From contig JACZKQ010000147.1 of assembly GCA_014859965.1 (NCBI GenBank), positions 1 to 64,000 on the forward strand: a DNA stretch of 64,000 bases, read 5' to 3'. Positions 53,223 to 62,282 of this stretch are shown here, piece by piece (position 1 is the first letter of the stretch; each line of letters starts with the position of its first letter). Position numbers and translations under genes: made by a program. Source of the stretch: Phycisphaerae bacterium. GTDB taxonomy: Bacteria; Planctomycetota; Phycisphaerae; Sedimentisphaerales; Anaerohalosphaeraceae. The notes below the pieces were generated by a model. It saw nothing but the letters and a program-made list of their open reading frames with translations. It did not search any database and was not told the DNA's origin.

Positions 53223-55211
53223 TTATGGCTTACAATCCGGAACGAGATTGCACTGCATCCACCCGGATACAAGCAACGCGAGGTCTTCGACGCCGACTCT
53301 ACAGTCACCGTTGAAATCCATTGCAGGATTACCGCCGACACAGATCATTGCGTCAAGGACGATTTCGGTATAGAGCTGGGCAGCTTCGGCAGCATTCATG
53401 GCAAAATCGTAAATGCGGCAATCATCAACCCAGCCACGCCAGAGCGCGTCACCATGAGCGCGTTTGCCCAAGCGGACAATATCCTGAGTCTGGAGGTTTG
53501 TGGTCGCAGAACCACCGTAAACACCATCGACATACCACGTAACAGTGTCGTTTTCAAAAGTACCAATCAGTAAATGCCATTCGCCATCGATTGCGTGCAT
53601 GCTCCACTCTGCTCCGTAGCGATGTATGCAATACTGATCCTGGCCGCCCTGCCTGTTGAAGTCAAAACTCTGCTCAGCTAATCCTTCGGTGCTGCTGAAC
53701 CCGAAAATGTTGCTCCATTCGTCGATCTGAGTCCACGGAACAGAGTTCTTTGCCCAACAGGTGATTGTCCTGGGCATTTCGCCTGTGATACCGACACCAC
53801 CAAACGCTACATATTGATCTTTCTCCGAATCAATGTTAACACCGATCGCCAATCCGTCCATGCCTTCAATAAACATGTCGTTGGCATCTGCCGGTGCGTT
53901 ATTGATTATGCCATCAGAACCGAAGCCTGCAACAGCCTTAACATCGCCGTCGAGCTTCCACCAGCCCAACATATGCTTGATCCTCAGAGATGCTGAATCA
54001 GACTGTGTACTGCCGTTTGGATTTGTCGCGACACAGTAGTAATCCGCAGCATCGCTATCCTGCGCATCCGCAATCGTCAGGACATTGGAGATTTCACCAG
54101 GAATGGCTGCAACGCCTTTGTACCACTGATACGTTACCGCAGCGTCAGACGCAGCCTCACAAGTGAAGCTTGCTGCCTGGCCGGGCCAGATTAGTACATT
54201 AGAAGGATGAACAGTGATTTTGGGCTTTATGCCCTTTGTCGTGAAAGACCACCAGTTGCCCACCGACTTCACATTTGGATCGGTTCCGGAAAGGTCGACT
54301 CTATCTATCCTCCAGAAGTATGCCGTCTCAACCAAGAGTGGCTCAGCCGGAGTATAAGCCGGTTCGGTCACATATGCTTTGGTGACATCGTTGGAATCGC
54401 CTATTCCGTCTGTCTGAAGATTAACCTGATATACCTCGCCTGCTCCCAAAGCGATCTCGGGGGCATCCCAACTCAGTGTAACATCCTGCGGTACATCAAT
54501 GGCGCCGTTTCTCGGCGATGGGTTTGTGGCGTCCTTGGGTGTACTGATTGTTACATTATCGACGCGATGTTCATTGCTTACCCCGCCGGTGCGGGCACCA
54601 AAGCCAAATCGGCCTGCAAAGGGCATAAATCCGGTTACGCGAACTGCATCAAATAACGTTTCGGCGACACCGCCTTGGGGGGTTACCACCAATGTCAGGA
54701 AGCCCGAATTGAAGGATATTCCCACATGATGCCACCCGGTGCCTTCCATAGTAAATGACGGAACAGCGGATGCAACGACCACATTGTTTACTCGAATGTC
54801 GAAATAGTTGCCGCCAACTTGTGCTTCACCGCCATTGTCGTACAGGTCGATGCCAATCGAAAGCGACGCGGCGCCCGGACCTGATTCGCCGAACAACGCC
54901 GTCGGACCATAAACGCTGGAATCCAGAAGGGCGAAACTCATACCGTCGGCGCCATCCGCATTAAGGGCCAGGAAGTCAAACGAAGCCTCGAAGCCCGTAA
55001 CAGGATCGGTTGAGATCTGATCGAATATAACCGAACCGTTCAGGCTGCCCGCGTTTTGAGTCAGCCTCAACGAACCGTTATGGACAGTGGCATCGCCATT
55101 GACCGTGAAGCCCGGGCCGCCGCCCTCAAAGTTGTAAAGCACGCTTGCATTAGAGATTCCAACAATGACAATCATTGTCAGAAACCACGATAAGTTGCTT
55201 CTGTACCTCAT
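53223..55211 (-). CDS. secreted lectin-like/Ig/LamG protein with dockerin-like end (paralog)
   Basis: 662 residues from ATG 55211 with GGAGGAC nine bases upstream; the longer frame adds a polar stretch before the signal peptide. Modules in order: signal peptide (LSWFLTMIVIVGISNAS), the same lectin-like domain as its neighbour (about 24-225), Fn3-like (about 230-340), Ig-like (about 345-425), LamG (about 430-610) and one EF-hand repeat DFNGDCRVGVEDLALLVSGW. It lacks the PA14-like and first Ig modules of the larger protein. It ends 68 bases before that gene, so the two likely form an operon. Confidence 0.8.
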   Translation of the reverse strand: MRYRSNLSWFLTMIVIVGISNASVLYNFEGGGPGFTVNGDATVHNGSLRLTQNAGSLNGSVIFDQISTDPVTGFEASFDFLALNADGADGMSFALLDSSVYGPTALFGESGPGAASLSIGIDLYDNGGEAQVGGNYFDIRVNNVVVASAVPSFTMEGTGWHHVGISFNSGFLTLVVTPQGGVAETLFDAVRVTGFMPFAGRFGFGARTGGVSNEHRVDNVTISTPKDATNPSPRNGAIDVPQDVTLSWDAPEIALGAGEVYQVNLQTDGIGDSNDVTKAYVTEPAYTPAEPLLVETAYFWRIDRVDLSGTDPNVKSVGNWWSFTTKGIKPKITVHPSNVLIWPGQAASFTCEAASDAAVTYQWYKGVAAIPGEISNVLTIADAQDSDAADYYCVATNPNGSTQSDSASLRIKHMLGWWKLDGDVKAVAGFGSDGIINNAPADANDMFIEGMDGLAIGVNIDSEKDQYVAFGGVGITGEMPRTITCWAKNSVPWTQIDEWSNIFGFSSTEGLAEQSFDFNRQGGQDQYCIHRYGAEWSMHAIDGEWHLLIGTFENDTVTWYVDGVYGGSATTNLQTQDIVRLGKRAHGDALWRGWVDDCRIYDFAMNAAEAAQLYTEIVLDAMICVGGNPAMDFNGDCRVGVEDLALLVSGWMQCNLVPDCKP

Positions 55212-55994
55212 TTTCTGTGTCCTCCATAATAAAATATAATTCGACTCACGTTTCTTTTCTGAAACACATCTCAAAGAGCCTGCTGCAACACCTGCATCTT
55301 TCGCACCCTCATATGGAAATCAGGCCTCGACAATACTGCCGCGAAATCCGGCTATTGTTAAGATACATATCCCGCAGGCGCATGGAAGTAAACGCAATTC
55401 TGTGCCACAAAGAAGGTTTAAAGAAATAAGAAGTGTAAAGAACCGCGACTTGAAGGTAGTGATCTTTCCTGCGGGCTATACGACTCGCCCGACCACCCCC
55501 AGAAGAAATGCGGCCTCTCTCCATTACCACACAGCCTCACTCCCAAAGATGAAAACACCTTCCATCTACGTCGCTACACATGACTCTATTCTCCATAATA
55601 GCCTTATCATTTCCGCAACGTCAAGGAAAAAACCTTCACATCGCACAAAAAAGGCCAATTTGCTTCTTTTTGGCACCCGAATGGTCATTCCTTGTGCTTC
55701 TACCCGATCTGGCCGGCGTCGATCTCTTCGGCCTGATCCAGAAAGAAGCGGCTCACAATTACGACAACCAAGACCTGATTGCCGAGTTTCAGGCAGTCAA
55801 TTACGCCTCAGCGGCTATTGGCACATGTTTCGCAATTCCGACGACACCTTTAAACCCGACTTCTTCGCCATTTCGGTAACTCTCCTTAGATTAAGCTGTG
55901 ATACGTGCAAAAAGTTGCCCGGAAAGTTACCCGACCCGAAACGGCCGCGTCAAGGGAAAATCGTAAGACGTGCAAAAGAAAGGACTTAAAAAAC
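55212..55994. other. gene-poor region between the LamG pair and tRNA-Gly
   Basis: About 780 bases. Open frames on the plus strand (55402-55989 and 55580-55879) have no ribosome binding site and a composition unlike the neighbouring genes; I do not support them. The promoter of the LamG pair should be near 55220-55300. Confidence 0.45.
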
Positions 55995-56065
55995 AGCGGG
56001 CGATGGGAATCGAACCCACATGACCAGCTTGGAAGGCTGGGGCTTTACCATTAAGCTACGCCCGC
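55995..56065 (-). tRNA. tRNA-Gly (anticodon UCC)
   Basis: On the minus strand the acceptor GCGGGCG pairs with CGCCCGC, the anticodon stem is CCAGC/GCTGG with loop CTTCCAA, and the T arm holds GTTCGATTC. Discriminator T, no encoded CCA. 71 bases. Confidence 0.95.
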
Positions 56066-56090
56066 GTGCCGCCTTAGCGACAGAAATGGG

Positions 56091-56119
56091 AACATATTCA
56101 AAAACGTACCCCCTGTCAA
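56091..56119 (-). promoter_or_regulatory. promoter of tRNA-Gly(UCC)
   Basis: On the minus strand TTGACA (56119-56114), 17-base spacer, TATGTT (56096-56091), about 25 bases before the mature tRNA. Confidence 0.7.
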
Positions 56120-56275
56120 TACAAAACGCCTAAAAACCCCTAAAACGCCCCGCCGCCGCATTGCGGGGTTGAATGCTGCTCCATAGGCTTCCAAACGGGA
56201 CTGGATATTATTCCCTTATTGATTACAATGGTCGGACCGATTAACTACAGAACTGCACATTGGGAGTTCACGTGA

Positions 56276-57574
56276 ATGGATATTAAGCAGGCCGCCGCCC
56301 GGGCAAAGGCGGCATCAATATATCTGGCCGCCGCAAAAGGCGACCTCAAGAACCGTGCCCTGGCCGACATCGCCGGTGCGATAAAGGCCAATGCCGCCCG
56401 CATCGTCGAGGCCAACCGGAAGGACCTCGCCCAGGCCGAGAAGGACAATGTCGCTAAACCCCTTCTCAAGCGACTCAAGTTCGATGAAGAGAAAATCGCC
56501 GAGGTGTGCCGCGGCATCCAGAGTCTCATTGACATGCCAGACCCGGTGGGCGGCACGCTTTCGGCGACCGAACTCGACACGGGCCTGGAACTCTACAAGG
56601 TCAGTTGTCCTATCGGCGTTATCGGCGTCATCTTCGAATCCCGCCCCGACGCTCTGGTCCAGATTTCGTCGCTCTGCCTCAAGAGCGCCAATGCCGTACT
56701 CCTCAAGGGCGGCAGCGAAGCCGCCCACACAAACCGCATCCTCGCCGACGTGATCGCACAGGCGAGCGAAAGTGCCGGCATGCCCGAAGGCTGGCTGGGT
56801 CTGCTTGAAACCCGAGCCGACGTCGCCCAGATGCTGGACCTCGACGCATATATCGATCTAATCGTGCCCCGCGGCAGCAATGAATTCGTCCGGCACATCA
56901 TGGACAACACCAACATCCCCGTGCTCGGCCATGCCGACGGAATCTGCCACGTCTACGTCGATGCCAAAGCCGACCTCGACATGGCCATCAGGATTGCCGT
57001 CGATTCCAAGTGCCAGTATGTCGCGGTCTGCAACGCCGCCGAAACACTGCTCGTGCACAACGATATCGCAGACACATTCCTTCCCGCCGTCAAGCAAGCG
57101 TTTGACGAGAAAAATGTCGCCCTTGTCGGATGTGAACGGACGGCCGAGATAATCGATGTCGCGCCCGCCGACGAGCAGGACTGGAAGACCGAATACCTCG
57201 ATGCCATCCTGTCCATCAAGGTCGTCAATAATCTTGACGAGGCCATACGGCACATCAACCGCTATGGCTCGCGGCATACGGACGCCATCGTCACGCGCGA
57301 TCCGGCCGCCGCCGCCGCTTTTATGGACCTCGTCGACAGCGCCGACGTCCTGGTCAACTGCAGTACCCGCTTCAGCGACGGCTTCCGCTACGGCCTTGGC
57401 GCCGAGGTGGGCATCAGCACCAACAAGATCCACGCCCGCGGGCCCGTAGGACTCGAAGGCCTACTCATCTATAAGTGGCGTCTCATCGGCAAGGGCCACA
57501 TCGTCGCCGACTACTCCGGCCCCGGCGCAAAAACCTTCACCCATAAGAAACTGGATAAACCCTACGGATTGTGA
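56276..57574 (+). CDS. proA: gamma-glutamyl phosphate reductase
   Basis: 432 residues. ProA marks are VIFESRPDALVQISSLCLKSANAVLLKGG, DLIVPRGSNEFVRHIMDNTNIPVLGHADGICHVYVD, the catalytic Cys252 in YVAVCNAAETLLVH, and the end TNKIHARGPVGLEGLLIYKWRL. It reduces gamma-glutamyl phosphate to the semialdehyde in proline synthesis. TGGGAG precedes the ATG by nine bases. Its stop overlaps the proB start (TGATG), so the two are coupled. Confidence 0.95.
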   Translation: MDIKQAAARAKAASIYLAAAKGDLKNRALADIAGAIKANAARIVEANRKDLAQAEKDNVAKPLLKRLKFDEEKIAEVCRGIQSLIDMPDPVGGTLSATELDTGLELYKVSCPIGVIGVIFESRPDALVQISSLCLKSANAVLLKGGSEAAHTNRILADVIAQASESAGMPEGWLGLLETRADVAQMLDLDAYIDLIVPRGSNEFVRHIMDNTNIPVLGHADGICHVYVDAKADLDMAIRIAVDSKCQYVAVCNAAETLLVHNDIADTFLPAVKQAFDEKNVALVGCERTAEIIDVAPADEQDWKTEYLDAILSIKVVNNLDEAIRHINRYGSRHTDAIVTRDPAAAAAFMDLVDSADVLVNCSTRFSDGFRYGLGAEVGISTNKIHARGPVGLEGLLIYKWRLIGKGHIVADYSGPGAKTFTHKKLDKPYGL

Positions 57575-58674
57575 TGCGCGACTTCAGCAGATCAAATCGA
57601 ATCGTCGTCAAGATCGGCACCGCCACCCTCAGCAAAGACGGCGGCGTCGACACACAGTACTTCCGCAGTGTCGCGGCACAATTAGCCGAACTCATTCGCC
57701 AGGGCCGCCAGGTCGTCATCGTCACCAGCGGCGCCATCGGCATGGGCGCCGGCCTCCTCAAACTCAAAGGCCCTGTCGCCGACATGAAGATGCGCCAGGC
57801 CTGCGCCGCCATCGGCCAGCCGCTCCTCATGCAGGAATACCGCAAGGCCTTCAGCGAATTCGATATCCACGTTGCCCAGGCACTGCTCACCGCCGAAGTG
57901 CTCAACCACCGCAAGACCTATCTCAACCTTCGCAATTCCGTCGAGACGCTGCTCAAGCTCGGCGTCGTGCCCGTCCTCAACGAAAACGACAGCGTCTCCA
58001 CCGCCGAGATCGGATCGGCTTTCGGCGATAATGACAAACTCAGCGCCCTGGTTGCAAGCAAGATCGACGCCGACCTGCTCATCATGCTCTCGGATATCGA
58101 CGCCCTCTATGACAAGGACCCCCGCAAACACCCGGACGCCCGGCCCATCGACGCCGTGTTCGAAATCTCCGACAAGATCACGCGCGGCGCCGGCAGCCGC
58201 GGCAGCACGTACTCCACAGGCGGCATGAGAACCAAAATCGAAGCCGCAAAGATCGCCGCCCAGGCGGGCTGCCGCATCGTCCTTGCCCACGGCCGGGCCC
58301 CCGATGTCATCACACGCATCATGGCCGGCGAGCAGGTCGGCACAATTTTCATGCCAAAACGCCGCCTCGGCAACCGCGCCCGATGGATCCTCAACAGCGT
58401 GCCCGCCGGAACCGTCCGCATCGACGACGGCGCTATGAACGCCCTGCGAAAAAACAAGAGCCTTCTGCCCAGCGGCGTCACCGACGTGAAAGGCGCTTTT
58501 AAGGCCGGGGATGTCGTCATGCTCAACGAGAACGCCAAGGCCGTCACCAGCCTCGGCGCAGAAGAACTCAAGACGCTCGCCGGCAAACACAGTCGACAGA
58601 TCCGCCAGATCCTCGGCCCCGCCAGAAAAGACGTAGTAGCCGCCCCCGAAGACATCGTCTTCCTCGATTACTGA
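57574..58674 (+). CDS. proB: glutamate 5-kinase with PUA domain
   Basis: 366 residues from ATG 57574, which shares one base with the proA stop. The amino-acid kinase domain has IVVKIGTATLSKDGG, VIVTSGAIGMGAGLL, LNENDSVSTAEI and STGGMRTKIEAAKIAAQAGCRIVLAHG; the C-terminal 80 residues form the PUA domain. It phosphorylates glutamate as the first step of proline synthesis and in the family is inhibited by proline. The order proA-proB is the reverse of the common proB-proA. Confidence 0.95.
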   Translation: MRDFSRSNRIVVKIGTATLSKDGGVDTQYFRSVAAQLAELIRQGRQVVIVTSGAIGMGAGLLKLKGPVADMKMRQACAAIGQPLLMQEYRKAFSEFDIHVAQALLTAEVLNHRKTYLNLRNSVETLLKLGVVPVLNENDSVSTAEIGSAFGDNDKLSALVASKIDADLLIMLSDIDALYDKDPRKHPDARPIDAVFEISDKITRGAGSRGSTYSTGGMRTKIEAAKIAAQAGCRIVLAHGRAPDVITRIMAGEQVGTIFMPKRRLGNRARWILNSVPAGTVRIDDGAMNALRKNKSLLPSGVTDVKGAFKAGDVVMLNENAKAVTSLGAEELKTLAGKHSRQIRQILGPARKDVVAAPEDIVFLDY

Positions 58675-58714
58675 ACCTCCTGAACCCGCACCCGCCCTGT
58701 TTAACCAGTTTATT

Positions 58715-60295
58715 CTATCCCCCCTGCTTCTTTAGTATCGGCAGCAGCTTGCAGCCCCGCGAGTACTCCGGTTTGGCCCGAATCAGATTGACCGTGTCCG
58801 CCTGCTCCCAGACCTGAGACGTCAACGTAATATTCTTGCCGCGAAGTCTGTTGAACACCGTCTGCACGAACGTTCTTTCGTCCAGCGCCTGCAGGTCCGG
58901 ATTTACCGCGATAACCAGCCGGGGCATGCCGATCTCGTTCTGCGTCTCCCAGAATTGATAATCGTCAGGCCCGCCCCCCGCTTCTTGAACAACATCCGCC
59001 ACCACCGAGTCAAGTTCCGACCCCAATAGCGTCATCCCTTCACAAGTCAGCTTGTCGTAACTGCGAACCTGCGCCACATGGACATTCATCCCCAATTGCC
59101 CGAACACGCAACTGCACGGTCGCACTTCCATATGCCCGAAATCCCCCAGTTCCGTATTAAACATCACTTTGCATGCGGTCGTCAGCATCGACGTCAGCAG
59201 ATAACTGTCGACGGCATGATCGCCGATCGCACTGCGGTGCCGTCGCTGAATGATCGCATGCCGATCCAGATAGATGTGCATGTCGTCGCAATGCTCCCCG
59301 TCTTTGCAGGACGCCCCTATCAATCCCGTCTCGGTGGCAACGTATCGCGTGAAGCACTTGACCCCCGCCGACTGGATAAACGATGCACGCTGAGGAGTCA
59401 GCGGCTCCCCCCCGGTAAACACCACATTTCCTGAAATGTCTGCGCCTTTCTCGATCGCCATCCGGATAAGCCGAACCGCCGAACTTGCATAAGTTCGCAC
59501 CATGCAGGACCCTTTAGCCTTGGTGGTCGCCTCCATCCATCGCAGGACCTTCTCCGCTTCATCCACGCCCACGAACTCAGGACGAGGAACAGGATACCCC
59601 AGTATTCTGCAACATAACAGCAGGTTGTTCAACGCCGCTCTGTCCCGGCGTGAAGCATTCGCGTCTCCCGTCTGCAACTGCGAGAACCACTTGTCCGGTA
59701 TCTTGTGATACTTCAGGTTCATCAGCAGGTTGTGAATGCCGGACGTGCACGGCAGCGTCGGCAGCCAAAAAGCCAGCGGCACGTTCCGCAGACCCTGATC
59801 ATCGTAAAACAATAATTCGTTCGCCGCCTCCTCGGCCAGAAAACCCCAGTTGTACGCCACTTGAACGCCTTTGGAACGGCTGCCGCTGGTGCGGGCCTGA
59901 ATACTGATCTTGTGACGCCGCGGATTGTCAAAATCGGTCTCGCACGCTTCCACCGTCAGCCCGTTGCGGCAAATCGGAACCCTTGACTTGAACTCCTGCA
60001 GCGACACGTAAACACCTGCCTCCTTGAGTCTGTCAAGCGTCTGCTCCAACCCGTCCCGCCTGACGTTCGCCTCCAGGTCGGCATACTCGCATCCCGCCCA
60101 TAACAAGAGCGCACGATAAGGACTCCCCGGATGCCCGTACACAAGCTCTCGCGCTGTTTGCAGAAAGTTCTGTTCCCGGTTCTCCATCCGCCGCCGCACC
60201 GCCTCGAAAGCCTCCTGTCGCGTTAAAGGCTGCCTGGCATATCGATGCAGTGCAACAACGTTTTGCAAGATGAATTTGAGATCGCGCGGCCGCAT
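58715..60295 (-). CDS. ANL-superfamily adenylating ligase (phenylacetate-CoA ligase/CapK-like)
   Basis: 526 residues from ATG 60295, seven bases after AAGGAG. ARTSGSRSKG near 150 replaces the usual SSGTTGKP phosphate loop, VVFTGGEPLTPQRASFIQSAGV and YVATETGLIG mark the adenylation site, and LTTACKVMFNTELGDFG matches the conserved TGD region. The C-terminal small domain holds ACEGM-like and MPRLVIAVNPD stretches. PaaK/CapK-like enzymes activate a carboxylate with ATP, often for CoA transfer; the substrate is unknown. It is the last gene of the operon with the aldehyde dehydrogenase fusion and the isopropylmalate-dehydrogenase-like enzyme. Confidence 0.75.
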   Translation of the reverse strand: MRPRDLKFILQNVVALHRYARQPLTRQEAFEAVRRRMENREQNFLQTARELVYGHPGSPYRALLLWAGCEYADLEANVRRDGLEQTLDRLKEAGVYVSLQEFKSRVPICRNGLTVEACETDFDNPRRHKISIQARTSGSRSKGVQVAYNWGFLAEEAANELLFYDDQGLRNVPLAFWLPTLPCTSGIHNLLMNLKYHKIPDKWFSQLQTGDANASRRDRAALNNLLLCCRILGYPVPRPEFVGVDEAEKVLRWMEATTKAKGSCMVRTYASSAVRLIRMAIEKGADISGNVVFTGGEPLTPQRASFIQSAGVKCFTRYVATETGLIGASCKDGEHCDDMHIYLDRHAIIQRRHRSAIGDHAVDSYLLTSMLTTACKVMFNTELGDFGHMEVRPCSCVFGQLGMNVHVAQVRSYDKLTCEGMTLLGSELDSVVADVVQEAGGGPDDYQFWETQNEIGMPRLVIAVNPDLQALDERTFVQTVFNRLRGKNITLTSQVWEQADTVNLIRAKPEYSRGCKLLPILKKQGG

Positions 60296-60335
60296 CGGTT
60301 GCTCCTTATTCTCCCGTAAATCTCGGACTAAAAAA

Positions 60336-62282
60336 CTACACTCCGCCGTACACCGTTTGTATCTGCGTGTAAAAACTGCGGTCTCCTTCTCCATGCTCCG
60401 GCGGTCCGATTCCGGATTGCTTCCAGCCTCCGAAGGGAAGGGTCGCATCCACGCCCGCAGTGGACGAATTCAGCTTCAGCACGCCGGCTTGCGCTTCTTC
60501 AAGGAACCGCAGCAGCAGCCCCTCATTGTCGCTGAATAAGGAAGCCGCAAGGCCGTGGCGTACGCCGTTGCACAAATCGAGCGCCTGGTCGAAATCATCC
60601 GCTTGCTGCACCACAAGCACCGGGCCCATTGTTTCTTCCTGAACGACCGCGTGCCCAGGCTCAGCACAGCAGATAATAGCCGGCCGTACATATGCCCCCC
60701 TCTTAAACCACATCTGCTCGGCATTGGCCCCGTGCGTAAGGATCACTCTATGCGACTGGTTGCCGGAGCGCACCGCCTCGACTATCTCTTCAATCTCGGC
60801 CCGCTTGGCCGGGCTTATAACCGGACCTATGTCGACGCCCGGATTGAGCGGATCGTTGCAGACAAGCTGATTAGCCGCAGTCTCCAGCTCTCCCAGGAAT
60901 CTCTCCAACATTGAAGAATGCACAATCACCCGCCGATTCGCCGTGCATCGCTGTCCGGCAAATGCAAATGCGCCCCACGCCGCTTCTCCGGCCGCATGCG
61001 CTATGTCCGCGTAATCCCAGACGATCGCTGCGTTGTTGCCGCTCAGTTCAGCTTGTATCGGCAACATGCGTCTGGAACAGATCTCCTGTATCGCGTAGCC
61101 TGCTCTGATTGAACCCGTAAGAGTTACCGCATTGATATTGGCATCGTCCGCAAGTCTTCTTGCCGTCGTGTGGTCCCCCGTCAGGAGACGAACAACGTCC
61201 TCCGGTATGCCGCTGTCCCGCAGCAGTTTGATCATCGCCTCCGCCACGCGAGTCGCCGCCGGGGCAGGTTTCCAGACCACCGTATTGCCGAAAGCCAAAG
61301 CCGGCGCAATTTTGCCCAACGGAACGGCAACCGGATTGTTCCACGCGGTAATGATTGCCACGACGCCCACGGGGCGATACCGAACCGAGCCCGCTCCGTC
61401 CCTTCTTTCAGACTCTGCCGACCCTGCCCGCCGTACCACGTCTCCGATGCTGCATATCGCCCTGCTGATTTCTTCGTGACAATGCGACAGCGGCTTTCCG
61501 ATATCCATCGCCATTTGTCCGGCCAGTTCGTCTCTCATCGCCTCAAGCCCGTCCGAGACGGCCTCTAAAGCCTGCTGCCGAACCGCACCCGCCGTCCTGG
61601 ACCATCGCTTAAAGGCATCCCGTGCGATCCCCGCTTCGGCGGCTGCATCGTCCGCGCCGCCTGTTGGCCGCTCGAAGAGAATTTCGTCGACACAGCGCGG
61701 GCTGCGGTGAACAAATGACGACGACGCGCCGCGATCCGGACGAGAAAGAATGGATTTCCAGGGCTCAAACACCACGCATCGGTCGCTGAGCCATCGATAT
61801 GTCGACGCCGAATACGTCGGATCGTTGCTCGCAGCAGCGTCTTCGGCGATATAGACGTGATACCCCCGCTCCAAACACTCCACCGCAACTGTACGCACAC
61901 AGGCGTGAAGATGTAGACCGGCAATGATAACCGTATCGCATTGCACCCGCTTCAGAGCCTTGTCCAGTTCGCCGTCCGCAAATGCGTTGAATCCCGTTTT
62001 CTCTACGACCGTCTCGCCCTCGAGCACCCGCAGTTCGCGCGGCGGCCTGTGTCCCTCCGTTCCGGCGACACAAACCCATCGATCCGATTTCTGCCAATGC
62101 GGCAGACGTTCGTCTTTGTCTCGCCTTACTGTCGTCCAGACGTGGATGACCGGAATCTGCCGCCTGCGACATTCCTCCAGCAGCGACATGATTCTCTTTA
62201 CAAATACTTCAGCCGACGGTTGGAGATCGGAGGCTGCAAGGTAGTCATTCTGAATGTCGACTAAAATGAGTGACGTGCGCAT
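60336..62282 (-). CDS. isochorismatase-like hydrolase fused to aldehyde dehydrogenase
   Basis: 648 residues from ATG 62282. Residues 1-185 are a cysteine hydrolase with triad Asp9 (LVDIQNDY), Lys95 (VVEKTGFNAF) and Cys128 (GLHLHACVRTVAVE). Residues 200-648 are an NAD(P)-dependent aldehyde dehydrogenase with WNNPVAVPLGKIAPALAFGNTVVWKP, Glu412 in IQAELSGN and Cys446 in GQRCTANRR. The end PFGGWKQSGIGPPEHG..FYTQIQTVY is closest to ketoglutaric-semialdehyde or succinate-semialdehyde dehydrogenases. A hydrolysis and an oxidation could act in series. The start overlaps the preceding gene by 22 bases. Confidence 0.82.
   Translation of the reverse strand: MRTSLILVDIQNDYLAASDLQPSAEVFVKRIMSLLEECRRRQIPVIHVWTTVRRDKDERLPHWQKSDRWVCVAGTEGHRPPRELRVLEGETVVEKTGFNAFADGELDKALKRVQCDTVIIAGLHLHACVRTVAVECLERGYHVYIAEDAAASNDPTYSASTYRWLSDRCVVFEPWKSILSRPDRGASSSFVHRSPRCVDEILFERPTGGADDAAAEAGIARDAFKRWSRTAGAVRQQALEAVSDGLEAMRDELAGQMAMDIGKPLSHCHEEISRAICSIGDVVRRAGSAESERRDGAGSVRYRPVGVVAIITAWNNPVAVPLGKIAPALAFGNTVVWKPAPAATRVAEAMIKLLRDSGIPEDVVRLLTGDHTTARRLADDANINAVTLTGSIRAGYAIQEICSRRMLPIQAELSGNNAAIVWDYADIAHAAGEAAWGAFAFAGQRCTANRRVIVHSSMLERFLGELETAANQLVCNDPLNPGVDIGPVISPAKRAEIEEIVEAVRSGNQSHRVILTHGANAEQMWFKRGAYVRPAIICCAEPGHAVVQEETMGPVLVVQQADDFDQALDLCNGVRHGLAASLFSDNEGLLLRFLEEAQAGVLKLNSSTAGVDATLPFGGWKQSGIGPPEHGEGDRSFYTQIQTVYGGV

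Noticed and set aside
55402-55989. 195-residue plus-strand open frame
   Set aside because: No ribosome binding site, Arg/Ser/Pro-rich composition and no motif; a second frame at 55580 is equally weak.
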